Positions 47,401 to 49,976 of a stretch of 64,000 nt of DNA are shown piece by piece. Under the pieces are notes generated by a model. The model was not told where the DNA came from. It saw only the letters and a list, made by a program, of their open reading frames with translations, and did not search any database. This DNA comes from Merluccius polli (Eukaryota; Chordata; Actinopteri; Gadiformes; Merlucciidae). The stretch spans positions 415,001 through 479,000 of the forward strand of contig JAOPHQ010005691.1 of assembly GCA_030340625.1 (NCBI GenBank), read 5' to 3'. The position numbers were made by a program, and so were the translations under genes. The first letter of the stretch is position 1. Every line of letters starts with the position of its first letter.

Positions 47401-48591
47401 GACGACCGAGTCGGCATACGACCGAGAGGAACAGTGGAGCGGCGGAGAAATGATTATCACCCGAAGTGAACTGACAGCTGTCTGCTGAAACATCGCTTTC
47501 TCGAATGAGTTTGTTGTTGCTGGTGACGTAAAGGGGTCAACCGGTGGCTCTACTACCACTAGTTGAAATGGGCACAGCGCCACCTATCGTACCGGGGTAT
47601 GACATGCTCCGGCCAATGAATCGGATTACTCGCCGCCATGTATACGCGGACAATTGCAGTTGACCAGTTGCGGAGCATAGACGAGCAATGGCTTTAATCG
47701 GGTTTATTCTGTGCATGTAAACGTACCAATGTGATTCTAAACAAAATGTCTTATCACAAGTATCTTGGATGACGCAAATCCAAGATACGCAAATTTGCCA
47801 CTGTTTACATGTGTTGCATGCGCGTGCCGAATGCTCTTTGGCAGAATCGGTACAAGGAACTTAGTAATTTAGCCAAACTATATAATGGTAACGGACGTTT
47901 TAGTGACGCCAGGAGAGATGGCTACGATGGTTCGTTCACCCAGACCGGTATTTTCCTTTAAAACAGTACATTTGGCAGGTTATCTCATATGTAGGTGAGA
48001 GGTTAATCAGTACGTCATCATTGTCCGACTGCAAATGCACCGGTGAGGACTGTTATTGGATCACTTCTGATTTTGGCTCGAGTTAATAATTATTAAATAG
48101 GCTAGTAGTCAGTGTATATTGTGTGTTTTTACAGTAAATCCATATTTTCATTAAGAAATGTAAACTTGGATGTTGAAATTCCGCAAATGCATGTGTTACG
48201 AAATCAATATAAATCCACCAATATCAGACTGACTGAAAACATAGTTGGAGATTCGTGACCATATTCTCTTGTCACGAGTCTTATCTTGTAAGTTATGAAC
48301 AAACAAGTTATCAGCGGGTCAACTACTTATAAACGATTACAATGCAAACTATCATGCATGCCAAACCTAATGCTAAAAAGAAAAGGTTTGCCCTTTTTGT
48401 ATCAGTAGCCATAGAATCACGTTTTGTTCTAATTTGACATGTTTTGCGAAATAAGCATGACTCTAGCTGAGAAAGTCATACCCTAAATACCCGTTTGCTA
48501 GGAAACGCCGTGCAAAACGTTCACAACTGAACCAAGTGTTTGTAACCGAAGCCTTCTCACCTTGTCTGGCTTTACACATCGCCGCCGTCAT
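13651..48591 (-). CDS. acads: Short-chain acyl-CoA dehydrogenase, mitochondrial (10 spliced exons)
   Basis: FAD-dependent enzyme of the mitochondrial matrix that introduces the trans-2 double bond into butyryl-CoA and other short acyl-CoAs, passing electrons to ETF. Ten minus-strand exons join to 1221 bases (406 residues plus stop; human ACADS has 412). Seen: an N-terminal transit-like segment; VPEELGGAG; the FAD/substrate segment CFALSEPGNGSDAG; WITNSWDAS; the family signature RIGIASQALGIAQA; and ITEIYEGTSEIQ, whose Glu386 corresponds to the catalytic base (Glu392 in the human precursor). The C-terminus favours ACADS over the paralogue ACADSB. All junctions have GT/AG ends and matching phases. 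Intron 1 (18.8 kb) and intron 3 (10.2 kb) are swollen by transposons. No disabling change was seen. Confidence 0.93.
13960..14016 (-). CDS. acads: acads exon 9
   Basis: 57 bases, 19 codons: AAAMAKLSASEAATFSAHQ, matching the family segment before QILGG. The acceptor is ttcccttcag and the donor is CAG|gtagg. Phase 0 on both sides. Confidence 0.93.
14073..14165. repeat. Interspersed fragment with tRNA-like B-box resemblance
   Basis: Contains gtgggaatcaaactccaa, similar in layout to fragments at 14660-14735, 15010-15070 and 15255-15335. These may be decayed tRNA-derived SINEs or parts of a DNA element. No complete tRNA fold or A box is evident. Confidence 0.3.
14239..14334 (-). CDS. acads: acads exon 8
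   Basis: 96 bases, 32 codons: FKLADMALAIESARLLTW, then KAALLRDAKKPFTM. The donor is ATG|gtacac. The acceptor tatag at 14335-14339 is preceded on the transcript by the long (GT)n tract 14340-14423 rather than an ordinary pyrimidine tract. Phase 0 on both sides. Confidence 0.93.
14340..14423. repeat. (AC)n microsatellite at an acads acceptor site
   Basis: About 84 bases of ac repeats with a few acgc variants. On the acads transcript it is (GT)n, ending five bases before exon 8, where the polypyrimidine tract would normally lie. Confidence 0.95.
14645..14745. repeat. Interspersed fragment similar to 14073-14165
   Basis: Contains gtgggtatcgaacccctaa and aagtggccctagt. It resembles the fragment at 14090-14165 (gggtggcctgagtgggaatc), so both probably derive from one short interspersed family. 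Confidence 0.35.
14756..14893 (-). CDS. acads: acads exon 7
   Basis: 138 bases, 46 codons: QTLDSGRIGIASQALGIAQA, then SLDCAADYAHKRTAFGAPIG, then KMQAIQ. This is the acyl-CoA dehydrogenase C-terminal helical domain. The acceptor is gtgtacag and the donor is CAG|gtatgg. Phase 0 on both sides. Confidence 0.95.
15005..15340. repeat. Two interspersed fragments in acads intron 6
   Basis: Near 15030-15070 (ccttttggctgggagtcaaac) and 15260-15335 (gggtttgaacccagaacc) are two copies of a motif also present near 1925-1975. The 15260 copy includes gggtttgaaccc, which resembles a tRNA B box. These are decayed repeats, not functional tRNA genes. Confidence 0.4.
15355..15525 (-). CDS. acads: acads exon 6
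   Basis: 171 bases, 57 codons: GISAFLVPMPHPGLSLGKKE, then DKLGIRASSTGNIILDDCRI, then PLRNLLGSRGAGFKIAM. This is the middle beta-domain around the FAD and substrate. The acceptor is gggtatcag and the donor is ATG|gtagg. Phase 0 on both sides. Confidence 0.95.
15526..16545. other. acads intron 5, distal part, with palindromes
   Basis: No coding region. Two strong inverted repeats: 15732-15780, where cctctgattggctaac is repeated inverted as gttagccaatcagagg, and 15827-15857, where gtcaactttaccgt and acggtaaagttgac flank a 3-nt loop. The stretch probably includes a non-autonomous DNA element, but its limits are unclear. Confidence 0.5.
16546..16590 (-). repeat. acads: Duplicated fragment of the acads exon 5 / intron 5 boundary
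   Basis: tagcctaccttgtgtttgag is identical to 18101-18120, which spans the last bases of exon 5 and its donor (minus strand CTCAAACACAAG|gtaggcta). A weaker third copy lies at 18073-18108. The copy creates a decoy donor-like sequence 1.5 kb downstream in the intron, on the far side of the transposon at 16591-18067. Confidence 0.7.
16591..18067. mobile_element. Non-autonomous DNA transposon in acads intron 5
   Basis: The ends are tagaggtcgatcgatag on the left and cgattaatcggtcgacctcta on the right, inverted relative to each other, with further accgat / atcgg motifs just inside. About 1.48 kb, with no transposase. The target duplication is not clean, so the superfamily (probably hAT) is uncertain. 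Confidence 0.55.
18109..18260 (-). CDS. acads: acads exon 5
   Basis: 152 bases: completes the split Gly152, then NGSDAGAASTLAHQDGDEWV, LNGTKAWITNSWDASATVVF and ATTDKSLKHK. Contains flavin-contacting residues of the family (WITNS). The acceptor is gactgtag and the donor is AAG|gtaggc. Phase 1 in, phase 0 out. Confidence 0.95.
18525..18636 (-). CDS. acads: acads exon 4
   Basis: 112 bases: SLYIGPILKFGNEEQKKQWI, then TPFTTGEKVGCFALSEP and the first base of Gly152. It holds the CFALSEPGNGSD FAD-binding signature together with exon 5. The acceptor is gtctttag and the donor is CCAG|gtaaac. Phase 0 in, phase 1 out. Confidence 0.95.
18702..19895. mobile_element. Non-autonomous DNA transposon (accgat-rich ends)
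   Basis: Left end near tagggattccctgc, followed by gcgatcgttttgccgatcgg; right end cgatcggtggcgatcgatctgtgcacctcta. The inverted gatcg-rich ends and non-coding interior resemble the other hAT-like MITEs of this window. The flanks atttgaat and attttaac match only partly, so the limits are tentative. Confidence 0.45.
20139..21170. mobile_element. hAT-type MITE inside the LINE 5' UTR
   Basis: The termini tagagcccgaccgatat and atatcggtcgggctcta are inverted repeats. The exact 8-bp duplication atcaatag flanks both sides (20131-20138 and 21171-21178). 1032 bp. An 82-codon open frame at 20773-21021 has no recognised domain. Removing the element rejoins the LINE 5' UTR. Confidence 0.85.
21191..22850 (+). 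pseudogene. LINE ORF2 (Rex/CR1 type) with deletion and frameshifts
   Basis: The endonuclease start (LPSVIMWNGRSLPNKADELS, LCLTETWLN; about 21410-21535) is fused to RT (VPVPKKGRPSAPKDFRPVA, FFDFSSAFDTVQ, WITNYLTDRPQYV; 21600-22000). A frameshift near 22030 moves the reading into the frame with GTPQGTVLSPFLFTLYTSDF and the catalytic FSDD (about 22040-22140). Another shift leads to VDTYKFLGVHLNNKLDWSDN and RLFFLRRLRSFNVC (22325-22460), then the conserved tail. The deletion and shifts exclude function. Confidence 0.8.
23239..23310. repeat. (GT)n microsatellite followed by a perfect hairpin
   Basis: Bases 23239-23274 are gt repeats. Immediately after, aaaatgtactggcac (23278-23292) and gtgccagtacatttt (23296-23310) form a 15-bp stem with a 3-nt loop (caa). 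It lies between the Rex-type LINE tail and the truncated RTE LINE, in acads intron 3. Confidence 0.85.
23445..25213 (-). pseudogene. RTE-type endonuclease and RT start
   Basis: Minus-strand frame from 25213: after a Pro/Gly/Arg-rich leader comes LALGTWNVTSLVGKEPDL, SGVATGERRQAGVTILIAPQ, VCAYGPNSSSEYPHFLDSLE, LLGDFNAHVG, and STDHHLVV (endonuclease catalytic blocks; 24240-24950). A frame break near 24050 leads to TRWWTPAVRDAVKLKEESYR and WKEYFEDLLNP (23620-24000), then LLGGRAPGVDE, the start of RT. Loss of most of the RT makes it a relic. Confidence 0.8.
23445..25345 (-). mobile_element. RTE-type LINE, minus strand, lacking its RT half
   Basis: GC-rich minus-strand LINE running from a 5' leader near 25345 through the endonuclease and linker to the first part of RT, ending near 23460. 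The 3' half is missing, unlike normal 5' truncation, so a deletion or later insertion removed it. Confidence 0.75.
25377..26060 (+). pseudogene. BEL/Pao gag fragment
   Basis: Starts ATG at 25377: MADEKEYKCIEDTMEQGRS, with a charged coiled-coil region, then stops and shifts. Downstream pieces are FALSLNEFSHFNNKVASLLS and ENWFKSKMAPIKDF (25590-25720) and an Ala/Glu/Gln-rich coiled coil, RQEAEHAALLEHAAALKKQQ (25925-25990). A Gag function is inferred from position and composition only. Confidence 0.55.
26060..27032 (+). pseudogene. BEL/Pao integrase and C-terminal domain fragment
   Basis: GAQKMANLPEDRLLPDKPPF leads into the integrase core: TGIDYFGPFDVKRDR, LRAVHIEVADSIDTDS and MRSDNGTNFV give two of the D,D,E acidic residues. 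The frame is broken near 26500; the last acidic residue and surrounding region are damaged. From 26622 the BEL-type tail reads LEPLTPNHLLLLKSKPCIPP, KRWKQVQYLADLFWTRW and FTAGDVVLLVD. Integrase would insert element cDNA into the host chromosome; this copy cannot. Confidence 0.8.
27090..27457 (+). repeat. Probable 3' LTR of the BEL/Pao remnant
   Basis: An AT-rich segment after the coding region, starting near tgtaatgtgggtaatgtagg and ending near gagacttactccaaca. The limits rest on TG/CA ends and position only, because the other LTR is absent. Confidence 0.4.
27677..28600 (+). pseudogene. hAT BED-finger transposase, interrupted
   Basis: The open frame 27677-28036 includes a BED-type zinc finger start, MVVCKLCNKEFAYHRSISSL, whose distal histidine pair is disturbed. 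About 500 bases later (28455-28560) the catalytic-domain sequence RIASNDWTYKLPSRATITSH and VQKLHKMEKAKVQ resumes. The intervening DNA, 27935-28455, is C-rich and ends in ggttgagaaccactgg, the terminus of another hAT family, so an insertion split the gene. Confidence 0.6.
28041..28440. repeat. C-rich repeat block inside the hAT transposase
   Basis: Runs of c flank motifs such as gtgtgttacgatcgtgcgcgc (28047-28067) and ggggtacgattgcgcac (28363). An inverted relative, gcgcgatcgtaacacaccc, occurs at 30392-30410. The end ggttgagaaccactgg matches the right end of the hAT element at 50812-52243. Probably a hAT MITE. Confidence 0.5.
28625..28765. repeat. Short tandem duplication downstream of acads exon 3
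   Basis: The segment gtgcactttataattttat occurs at 28651 and again at 28725, each followed by atcgccctg. Intronic, non-coding. Confidence 0.7.
28789..28847. repeat. (TA)n and (TACA)n microsatellite
   Basis: ta repeats then about eleven taca/cata units, ending only about 20 bases from the acads exon 3 donor on the transcript side. Confidence 0.9.
28870..29019 (-). CDS. acads: acads exon 3
   Basis: 150 bases, 50 codons: VQELGAMGVMAIEVPEELGG, AGMDYLAYSLAMEEISRGCA, STGVVVSVNN. N-terminal helical domain with the family VPEELGGAG segment. The acceptor is tttctgcag and the donor is AAT|gttggt. Phase 0 on both sides. Confidence 0.95.
29020..29583. other. acads intron 2
   Basis: 564-base intron. 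Nothing recognised beyond short AT-rich stretches; no inserted element with clear ends. Confidence 0.6.
29584..29744 (-). CDS. acads: acads exon 2
   Basis: 161 bases: completes a split Ala codon, then LGLCLRGCRPLSQ (end of the transit peptide) and LAELPEMHQMMRQTCRDYAT, KELAPIAAMLDKNHTYPTKQ (start of the mature dehydrogenase). The acceptor is the (ct)n tract ending ctctag (29745-29772 on the plus strand). A second possible acceptor, ttcgcag at 29704, would also keep the downstream frame, but it would lose the transit segment and mismatch exon 1 phase. The donor is CAG|gtgcac. Phase 1 in, phase 0 out. Confidence 0.9.
29745..29772. repeat. acads: (AG)n microsatellite acting as the exon 2 polypyrimidine tract
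   Basis: On the acads transcript it reads as an uninterrupted (ct)n ending in tag directly before exon 2, so a microsatellite supplies the splice-acceptor pyrimidine tract. Confidence 0.85.
29773..30081. other. acads intron 1, 3' part
   Basis: AT-rich, with a short repeat of gtataataaagtacaatacc at 29998 and 30024. No coding region. Confidence 0.5.
30360..30490. repeat. G-rich repeat with gaccgacgaccga units
   Basis: Three copies of a ggaccgacgaccgacggggg-type unit with cgatcgtaacacacc between them. This is the inverted relative of the C-rich block at 28041-28440. Non-coding. Confidence 0.7.
30706..30735. repeat. Perfect 26-bp palindrome
   Basis: cgcgtctgtttac is directly followed by its complement gtaaacagacgcg with no loop. 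It ends beside the point (about 30738) where LINE sequence begins, inside the Harbinger-like MITE. Confidence 0.85.
30742..31882 (+). pseudogene. LINE RT, first piece
   Basis: MSDHNLIMVTRKLNKKRF marks the end of the endonuclease. The linker follows, with a break (stop) near 31218. After it come NNYFIESVSEISDKF, LKPSKAKDVFGMDPNMLQ, VTPVFKSGDSKSLHNYRPIS, QFGFRSKHSTEMAT and VFLDLRKAFD (RT fingers and palm), stopping at the L2 insertion point 31882. The ORF reading on after this point belongs to L2 ORF1. Confidence 0.8.
31883..31998 (+). pseudogene. L2 ORF1 C-terminal fragment (esterase-like)
   Basis: DNWQPFWGKPGLIGRDGIHP, then TLDGAALLSRNMMQFISKT. The DGIHP motif is the C-terminal Asp/His block of SGNH-type esterase domains found in L2/CR1 ORF1. 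It is fused in frame to the interrupted LINE RT by chance of insertion. Confidence 0.75.
32095..35088 (+). CDS. L2 ORF2: endonuclease and reverse transcriptase, intact
   Basis: About 997 codons without stops. The endonuclease region (residues 40-250) has CGLLNIRSLSSKAVLVNEL, LCLTETWLS, VIVYRAPGPY, IIVGDFNVHVD and LLSDHYLITF. RT (about 530-800) has KPLLKKPTLDPGVLANYRPI, FQSGFRVHHSTETALVKVNN, LLDLSAAFDTIDHSILLQRL, HGVPQGSVLGPILFTLYM and the catalytic CYADDTQLYL (YADD at 34246-34257). The C-terminus has ASLHWLPVKFRIEFKILLLT. The frame at 32095 begins at GTG and is open upstream to about 32060, so the true start is uncertain and may overlap ORF1. The copy itself is 5' truncated, so independent mobility is unlikely, but the protein looks functional. 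Confidence 0.9.
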   Translation: MSVPRPPTLCKEIKTRGVNHENLIKIKTNSSVAQNKRIKCGLLNIRSLSSKAVLVNELISDYDIDLLCLTETWLSHEDYVSLNESTPPSHINTHIPRGAGRGGGVAAIYDSGVLMDPKPKLNYNSFESIIFSLSHPNWKTLEPVLFVIVYRAPGPYSDFISEFSEFLSSLVLKSDKVIIVGDFNVHVDVTNDSLSNAFTSLIDSIGFCQSVNKPTHCFNHTLDLVLSYGMDIEHLIVFPHNPLLSDHYLITFEFLLFDYKPLSKTSYSRCLSDSAVAKFKEEIASVFNSMPYLNITESYINFSHSQIDNLVNSAAGSLQSTLDSIAPRKQKIMKHRKLAPWYNQQTRQLKQETRKSERKWRASNLLENHLIWQNNLKNYRKALRNARGAFYSALIEENKNNPRFLFSTVARLTESHSSIEPCIPINLSSNDFMNFIYNKIITIREKISHQMPSIGIAGSPTSDTLTGANLDVYLECFSAVSLHQLTSIISSSKSSTCLLDPIPTRLLKEIVPLIGTSLLEMINLSLLSGYVPQSFKVAVIKPLLKKPTLDPGVLANYRPISNLPFLSKILEKVVAKQLCDFLHNNSLFEDFQSGFRVHHSTETALVKVNNDLLIASDNGLVSVLVLLDLSAAFDTIDHSILLQRLEHEIGIKGTALSWFMSYLSDRSQFVHVNDESSINTTVSHGVPQGSVLGPILFTLYMLPLGDIIRKHSINFHCYADDTQLYLSIKPDEINQLSKLQTCLKDIKSWMSCNFLMLNSEKTEILVLGPKNLRDLMSTDIATLDGITLASSTTVRNLGVIFDQDLSFNSHIKQTSRTAFFHLRNITKIRRILSKTDAEKLIHAFVTSRLDYCNSLLSGCPNKSIKMLQLIQNAAARVLTGTRKRDHISPVLASLHWLPVKFRIEFKILLLTYKALHGQAPSYLKELIVPYYPTRTLRSLNAGLLVVPIVSKSRTGARAFSYQAPLQWNQLPVVVREADTLSTFKSRLKTFLFDKAYS
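35160..35480 (+). repeat. Two (CT)n tracts in the L2 3' UTR
   Basis: ctctct runs at about 35174-35203 and 35425-35478, typical of fish L2-like 3' UTRs. The apparent 65-codon ORF at 35416 is a product of the repeat. Confidence 0.8.
35729..36901. mobile_element. hAT-type MITE in the tail of the L2 LINE
   Basis: The ends tagggatgtccgatattgg and ccaataatatcggacatcccta (36880-36901) are inverted repeats. The flanks aattgata (35721-35728) and atttgata (36902-36909) differ by one base, compatible with an 8-bp duplication. 1173 bp, with no transposase; the interior holds three tandem copies of a unit of about 114 bp. Confidence 0.75.
36079..36405. repeat. Triplicated unit of about 114 bp within the hAT MITE
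   Basis: The unit beginning gcggtaaaagctagcg recurs at about 36079, 36192 and 36307. It contains gagagggctactctcctcgg and ctgaagccccggtgac. Each copy ends before an a-rich stretch. Minus-strand ORFs across it are incidental. Confidence 0.85.
36991..37978 (+). repeat. 5' LTR of BEL/Pao (988 bp)
   Basis: Begins tgttaagactttttgc and ends aatatccgaaca. The first 324 bases and last 31 bases match the 3' LTR. The middle, 37315-37947, is present only here; it carries an AATAAA at 37898, degenerate gattgatt repeats at 37620-37760 and a 90-codon open frame (37310-37582) with no recognised domain. Confidence 0.9.
38153..40500 (+). CDS. BEL/Pao Gag and protease
   Basis: The first ATG in a good context (caagATGG) is at 38153; the open frame extends upstream and runs to 40573, but authentic coding leaves this frame near 40480-40500. 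The N-terminal half is a charged coiled coil. SLERARLPMFSGNMRDYYRW and LLGSLDEKVKRDL mark the conserved BEL gag domain (about 38795-38970). Zinc-binding Cys/His clusters follow: CIACGDEEHAG, GACFKCLHAH and CSKDDCRRGG (39455-39650). The protease is LIGTLIDLASDTNYIS, where the usual DSG is DLA, then VQGVGGMEK. The altered protease triad may mean that this copy is inactive. Confidence 0.85.
40461..41657 (+). pseudogene. BEL/Pao RT, frame-shifted piece
   Basis: Continues from gag/protease in the next frame. CGGCKCGRCPPGGKEMTLGE, then RT: KWYISHLVAPNPHSSTTPVR, IVWNSSQEFLGVSLNDLLHK, GLHAALGDVRKMYNSVWL, and the catalytic SYVDDILTSH (YVDD 41343-41354). It ends at TGA just after an A-run (tcaaagaaaaatgag, about 41630-41645). 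A one-base change in this run accounts for the move to the next frame. RT copies element RNA in the particle. Confidence 0.85.
41641..44244 (+). CDS. BEL/Pao RNase H, integrase and C-terminal domain
   Basis: 867 codons. LLSQVAGFYDPIGLATPAKQ follows the RT thumb. RNase H-like: GVTFSDGSEASYGAILYL, IKAELCGAVFA and HFVDSQTILG. Integrase zinc finger: HEANHEGVAATLLR and CITCKKQRARLC. Core: FEYTTLDLFGPFEV, LWSDRGTNFVG and HRNGAAEAAVKLLKRAL, giving D,D,E. The BEL-type tail is EYLTPNSLILGRTGQGGD and VKVGDLVWIADQNALRGQFR. No stops inside, so the only breaks are at the two frame joints upstream. Confidence 0.88.
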   Translation: MRTGIDLREDEVKSSTPNPLTRRVLLSQVAGFYDPIGLATPAKQKGAMLVRESYQEAGMSSPNKDTWDDPLSPRLREASIRLFEEYVRLGQIRFERSLTPHGAIGHPVGVTFSDGSEASYGAILYLRWETQNGVIIRLVESKAKLTPLDQKGDVIKAELCGAVFAIRLKKYVEKHCHIKVTRWVHFVDSQTILGAIQKDSYGYQTFFANRIGEIQMAGPVEDWKWINGNNNIADIVTRGATPEELDEESEWQQGPEFLRWPESEWPVKTASEIVTTVADDVKRLQRKAFSAVVTRAQSRKASGPRNTDIGADQADSAPKDQVSTRAAERLKRRPWGVALVRLVEPKRFSSLSKLAGTVAWVRRAAESWMGSIDRAPKLSKWEARGSELSADERSVAFQDLAITAQEGVNFQDTTLNRLVVTRDANTGLLLCGGRVQSWNEDGTAVPLIPFQSWLGTLLAREAHEANHEGVAATLLRTRRKAWVIQGRRTVKRVINECITCKKQRARLCQQVMGDLPQERTRRANPFEYTTLDLFGPFEVKDSVKKRTKKKVWGVVYCCMASRAVHADLIDDLSSESFLQAYSRFTALRGHPRKLWSDRGTNFVGAKPALKELHKNLACLQKSSVENVAAKNGTEWQWDFHPADSPHRNGAAEAAVKLLKRALNSLSGTTGCYTWGEFQTLLYSAANLTNERPIDAKAQEQEDTVEYLTPNSLILGRTGQGGDMHGIDVETHPWRRLRAVQAGVDKFWSKWSELAGPNLFIRHKWHRRERSVKVGDLVWIADQNALRGQFRLGRIVSTYPDEKGVVRDADMTICLGLPAPAVSRARGKDSTLPTTIVLRRDVRRLVVLIPVEDQEEVTKSSPRVPKKL
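44493..44847 (+). repeat. 3' LTR of BEL/Pao (355 bp, internally deleted)
   Basis: Identical in layout to the 5' LTR for its first 324 bases, then jumps at cttgtt|gccctttcgg, omitting bases equivalent to 37315-37947. The interval 44245-44492 before it is non-coding and ends in the purine-rich aagtgggaggtg. Confidence 0.92.
44853..45811 (+). pseudogene. LINE RT, last piece
   Basis: Continues the split LINE after the BEL insertion: SVNNCRSDSLRLTSGVPQGS, ILGPLLFSLYINDLPTVCPE, the catalytic LMYADNTVFFVHG (YADN where YADD is expected), LNVSKTVGMYFT and YKYLGIVID. A frame break near 45290 precedes NTLEILYKQAIKVMDKKPR and FTKKLKMWLINTY. Degenerate. Confidence 0.8.
46613..47095. repeat. Duplicated block of about 175 bp
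   Basis: gcgatttatttaaaaag begins both copies (46613 and 46918). Both contain aaggctgaatt, then catgtttttctaaatgt and catcaacgaggttgtaaa. Offset of about 303 bases, diverged. Confidence 0.8.
47299..47502. repeat. Long inverted repeat with arms of about 90 bp
   Basis: gagaaagcgatgtttcagca (47299) is mirrored by tgctgaaacatcgctttctc (47483-47502). The arms also contain agacagctgtcagttcactt and ctccgctgttcctctcggtc with their complements. The centre lies near 47400. It could form a long RNA hairpin if transcribed within the acads primary transcript. Confidence 0.9.
47754..47779. repeat. 26-nt exact copy of BEL/Pao coding DNA
   Basis: tcacaagtatcttggatgac plus gcaaat is identical to 26611-26636 in the BEL/Pao remnant, with no similarity on either side. 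It is followed by a partial inverted copy (atccaagatacgc). Confidence 0.85.
47780..48560. other. acads intron 1, 5' part
   Basis: No inserted element with clear ends and no coding sequence seen. Likely ancestral intron. Confidence 0.5.
48561..48591 (-). CDS. acads: acads exon 1 (start codon, transit peptide start)
   Basis: 31 coding bases: MTAAMCKARQ plus one base, then the donor AAG|gtgaga. The phase (1) matches exon 2 exactly, completing Ala11, and the joined N-terminus is basic and non-acidic as expected for a mitochondrial transit peptide. With it the protein is 406 residues and Glu386 falls six residues short of human Glu392, as the total length does. The exon is short and carries no diagnostic motif, so this is an inference. 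Confidence 0.72.
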
Positions 48592-48630
48592 TGTGTTTTC
48601 TTGCCGGTGTAGGTAGGTACCAGATCGGCT
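48592..48630 (-). promoter_or_regulatory. acads: acads 5' UTR / proximal upstream sequence
   Basis: Only about 40 bases separate the inferred start codon from a long inverted-repeat element. The transcription start was not identified and no TATA box is seen close by; the element arm contains a tgacgtaat-like site (minus strand, near 48665-48675). Confidence 0.3.
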
Positions 48631-48823
48631 CGGCTTCCAGATCGGCTCGGTGTCCGTCGTCTGCTGATTACGTCACACACACATCTACAGCAACTCCACT
48701 CGGACAAACTAAATTGCATTCGACTTTCACGATAGACAGACAGACAGATAGATAGACAGACGCCATTTCTTTAAGCTAATTTTCAGTTATCTCAGTGTGT
48801 GTATTTGTCTTATTTACTTTCTT

Positions 48824-48827
<4 letters not shown>

Positions 48828-48891
<64 letters not shown>
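48828..48891. repeat. (AT)n microsatellite
   Basis: About 64 bases of uninterrupted at repeats, directly followed by the hAT-like sequence aagtgatgggccgttatcgg. Confidence 0.95.
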
Positions 48892-48893
<2 letters not shown>

Positions 48894-49110
48894 TGATGGG
48901 CCGTTATCGGCGTTAACGCGCTGCGATAACGCGAGACTCTTATCGCGCGATAACAAAATTATCGCCGTTAATCTATTCTCAAAGTTGGGTTGGGAGCTGG
49001 GTCTATACCGGATTTCCACCAAGGAAGGTAAGCGCCGCGGAACGGCTGCGCTGCTGCGTCCTCTGCCCCCCCCCCCCCGTCAACAATCGCGCACCTCTCC
49101 CCCTCCGGTC

Positions 49111-49113
<3 letters not shown>
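48892..49113. repeat. hAT-like terminal fragment
   Basis: gatgggccgttatcggcgtt, then gcgataacgcgag and cgcgcgataac, resembles the left end of the hAT fragment at 27557. It is cut off by the second AT repeat. Non-coding. Confidence 0.4.

Positions 49114-49170
<57 letters not shown>
49114..49170. repeat. Second (AT)n microsatellite
   Basis: About 57 bases of at repeats, 220 bases after the first. The 121-codon ORF across it is a repeat artefact. Confidence 0.95.
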
Positions 49171-49173
<3 letters not shown>

Positions 49174-49976
49174 CCTAAAGGTAAAACGTGGCTTGTTCCC
49201 AAAAACTGCTATAAAAATAGTATATATTCATATTTGTTCTACTTTAAACACGTCAGTCTTTTAGAACTACTTCAGCCTGAAATATACATATCAAAAAAAT
49301 ATTATTATTTTTTGGTTATTAACCCTTTATATGCCAATATTTTTACATAATTCTGCTGTTTTCTATCCAAAAAACAAAAAAACTAAACGAATTTCCATAA
49401 AATACATTTCAATGAGTATTTGCTAATTATTGTTATTAGGCCCTGAGATGGGTCAATGATTGGCAGCAACATTGATTTTGTTATGATAGAATGTTAACGT
49501 CATATAAAATATTGTCTATTTATTATGAGGTGTCTTATCTTAGCCCTCTTCCTTTTTTCCTTCCAAGTACTATTAGTAATATTAGCTGTTATATTCAATT
49601 CATATTTGAAACATTTCAAGGCCTTTTGGATGTTCTGGTGCTGCTTTTAGTCATAATGTAACCTACCCAGTTATTATACATACATACACACTAAATGAAT
49701 GTTGTATTTTCCTGCTGCATCAGATGAGCAGTTGTATTACAGCTTCCAGGGCAAACTTCCACTGGAAAACACTGAGGGAGGATGTAAAAAAATGGGTGAG
49801 TGTTATTAGTACTTCTGAAGGAAATGTATTGGCTGTATCTGTCTGTTTGTCTATCTATCGTGAAAGTCGAATGCAATTTAGTTTGTCCGAGTGGCGTTGC
49901 TGTAGATAGCGTATTGTGTGACGTCATCTGCAGACGACGGACCCCGAGCCGATCTGGAAGCCGAGCCGATCGAGAC

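Larger units (their letters stand above)
46284..47745. mobile_element. Probable non-autonomous DNA transposon in acads intron 1
   Basis: attgcgtttacatgacac near 46293 and its inverted relative gtgcatgtaaacgtaccaat near 47711 suggest terminal or subterminal inverted repeats. The interior holds a tandem duplication (46613-46790 and 46916-47090) and a large hairpin (47299-47502). No coding sequence recognised; superfamily unknown. Confidence 0.45.
48631..49972. mobile_element. Element with long terminal inverted repeats upstream of acads
   Basis: The left arm (48631-48765, containing gatcggctcggcttcc, gtccgtcgtctgc and ctaaattgcattcgactttc) is mirrored by the right arm (49838-49972, with gaaagtcgaatgcaatttag, gcagacgacggac and ggaagccgagccgatc). 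The arms are about 135-145 bp. The loop holds two (AT)n tracts, a hAT-like left end at 48896 and AT-rich DNA. No transposase seen; a target duplication is not visible. Confidence 0.65.
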
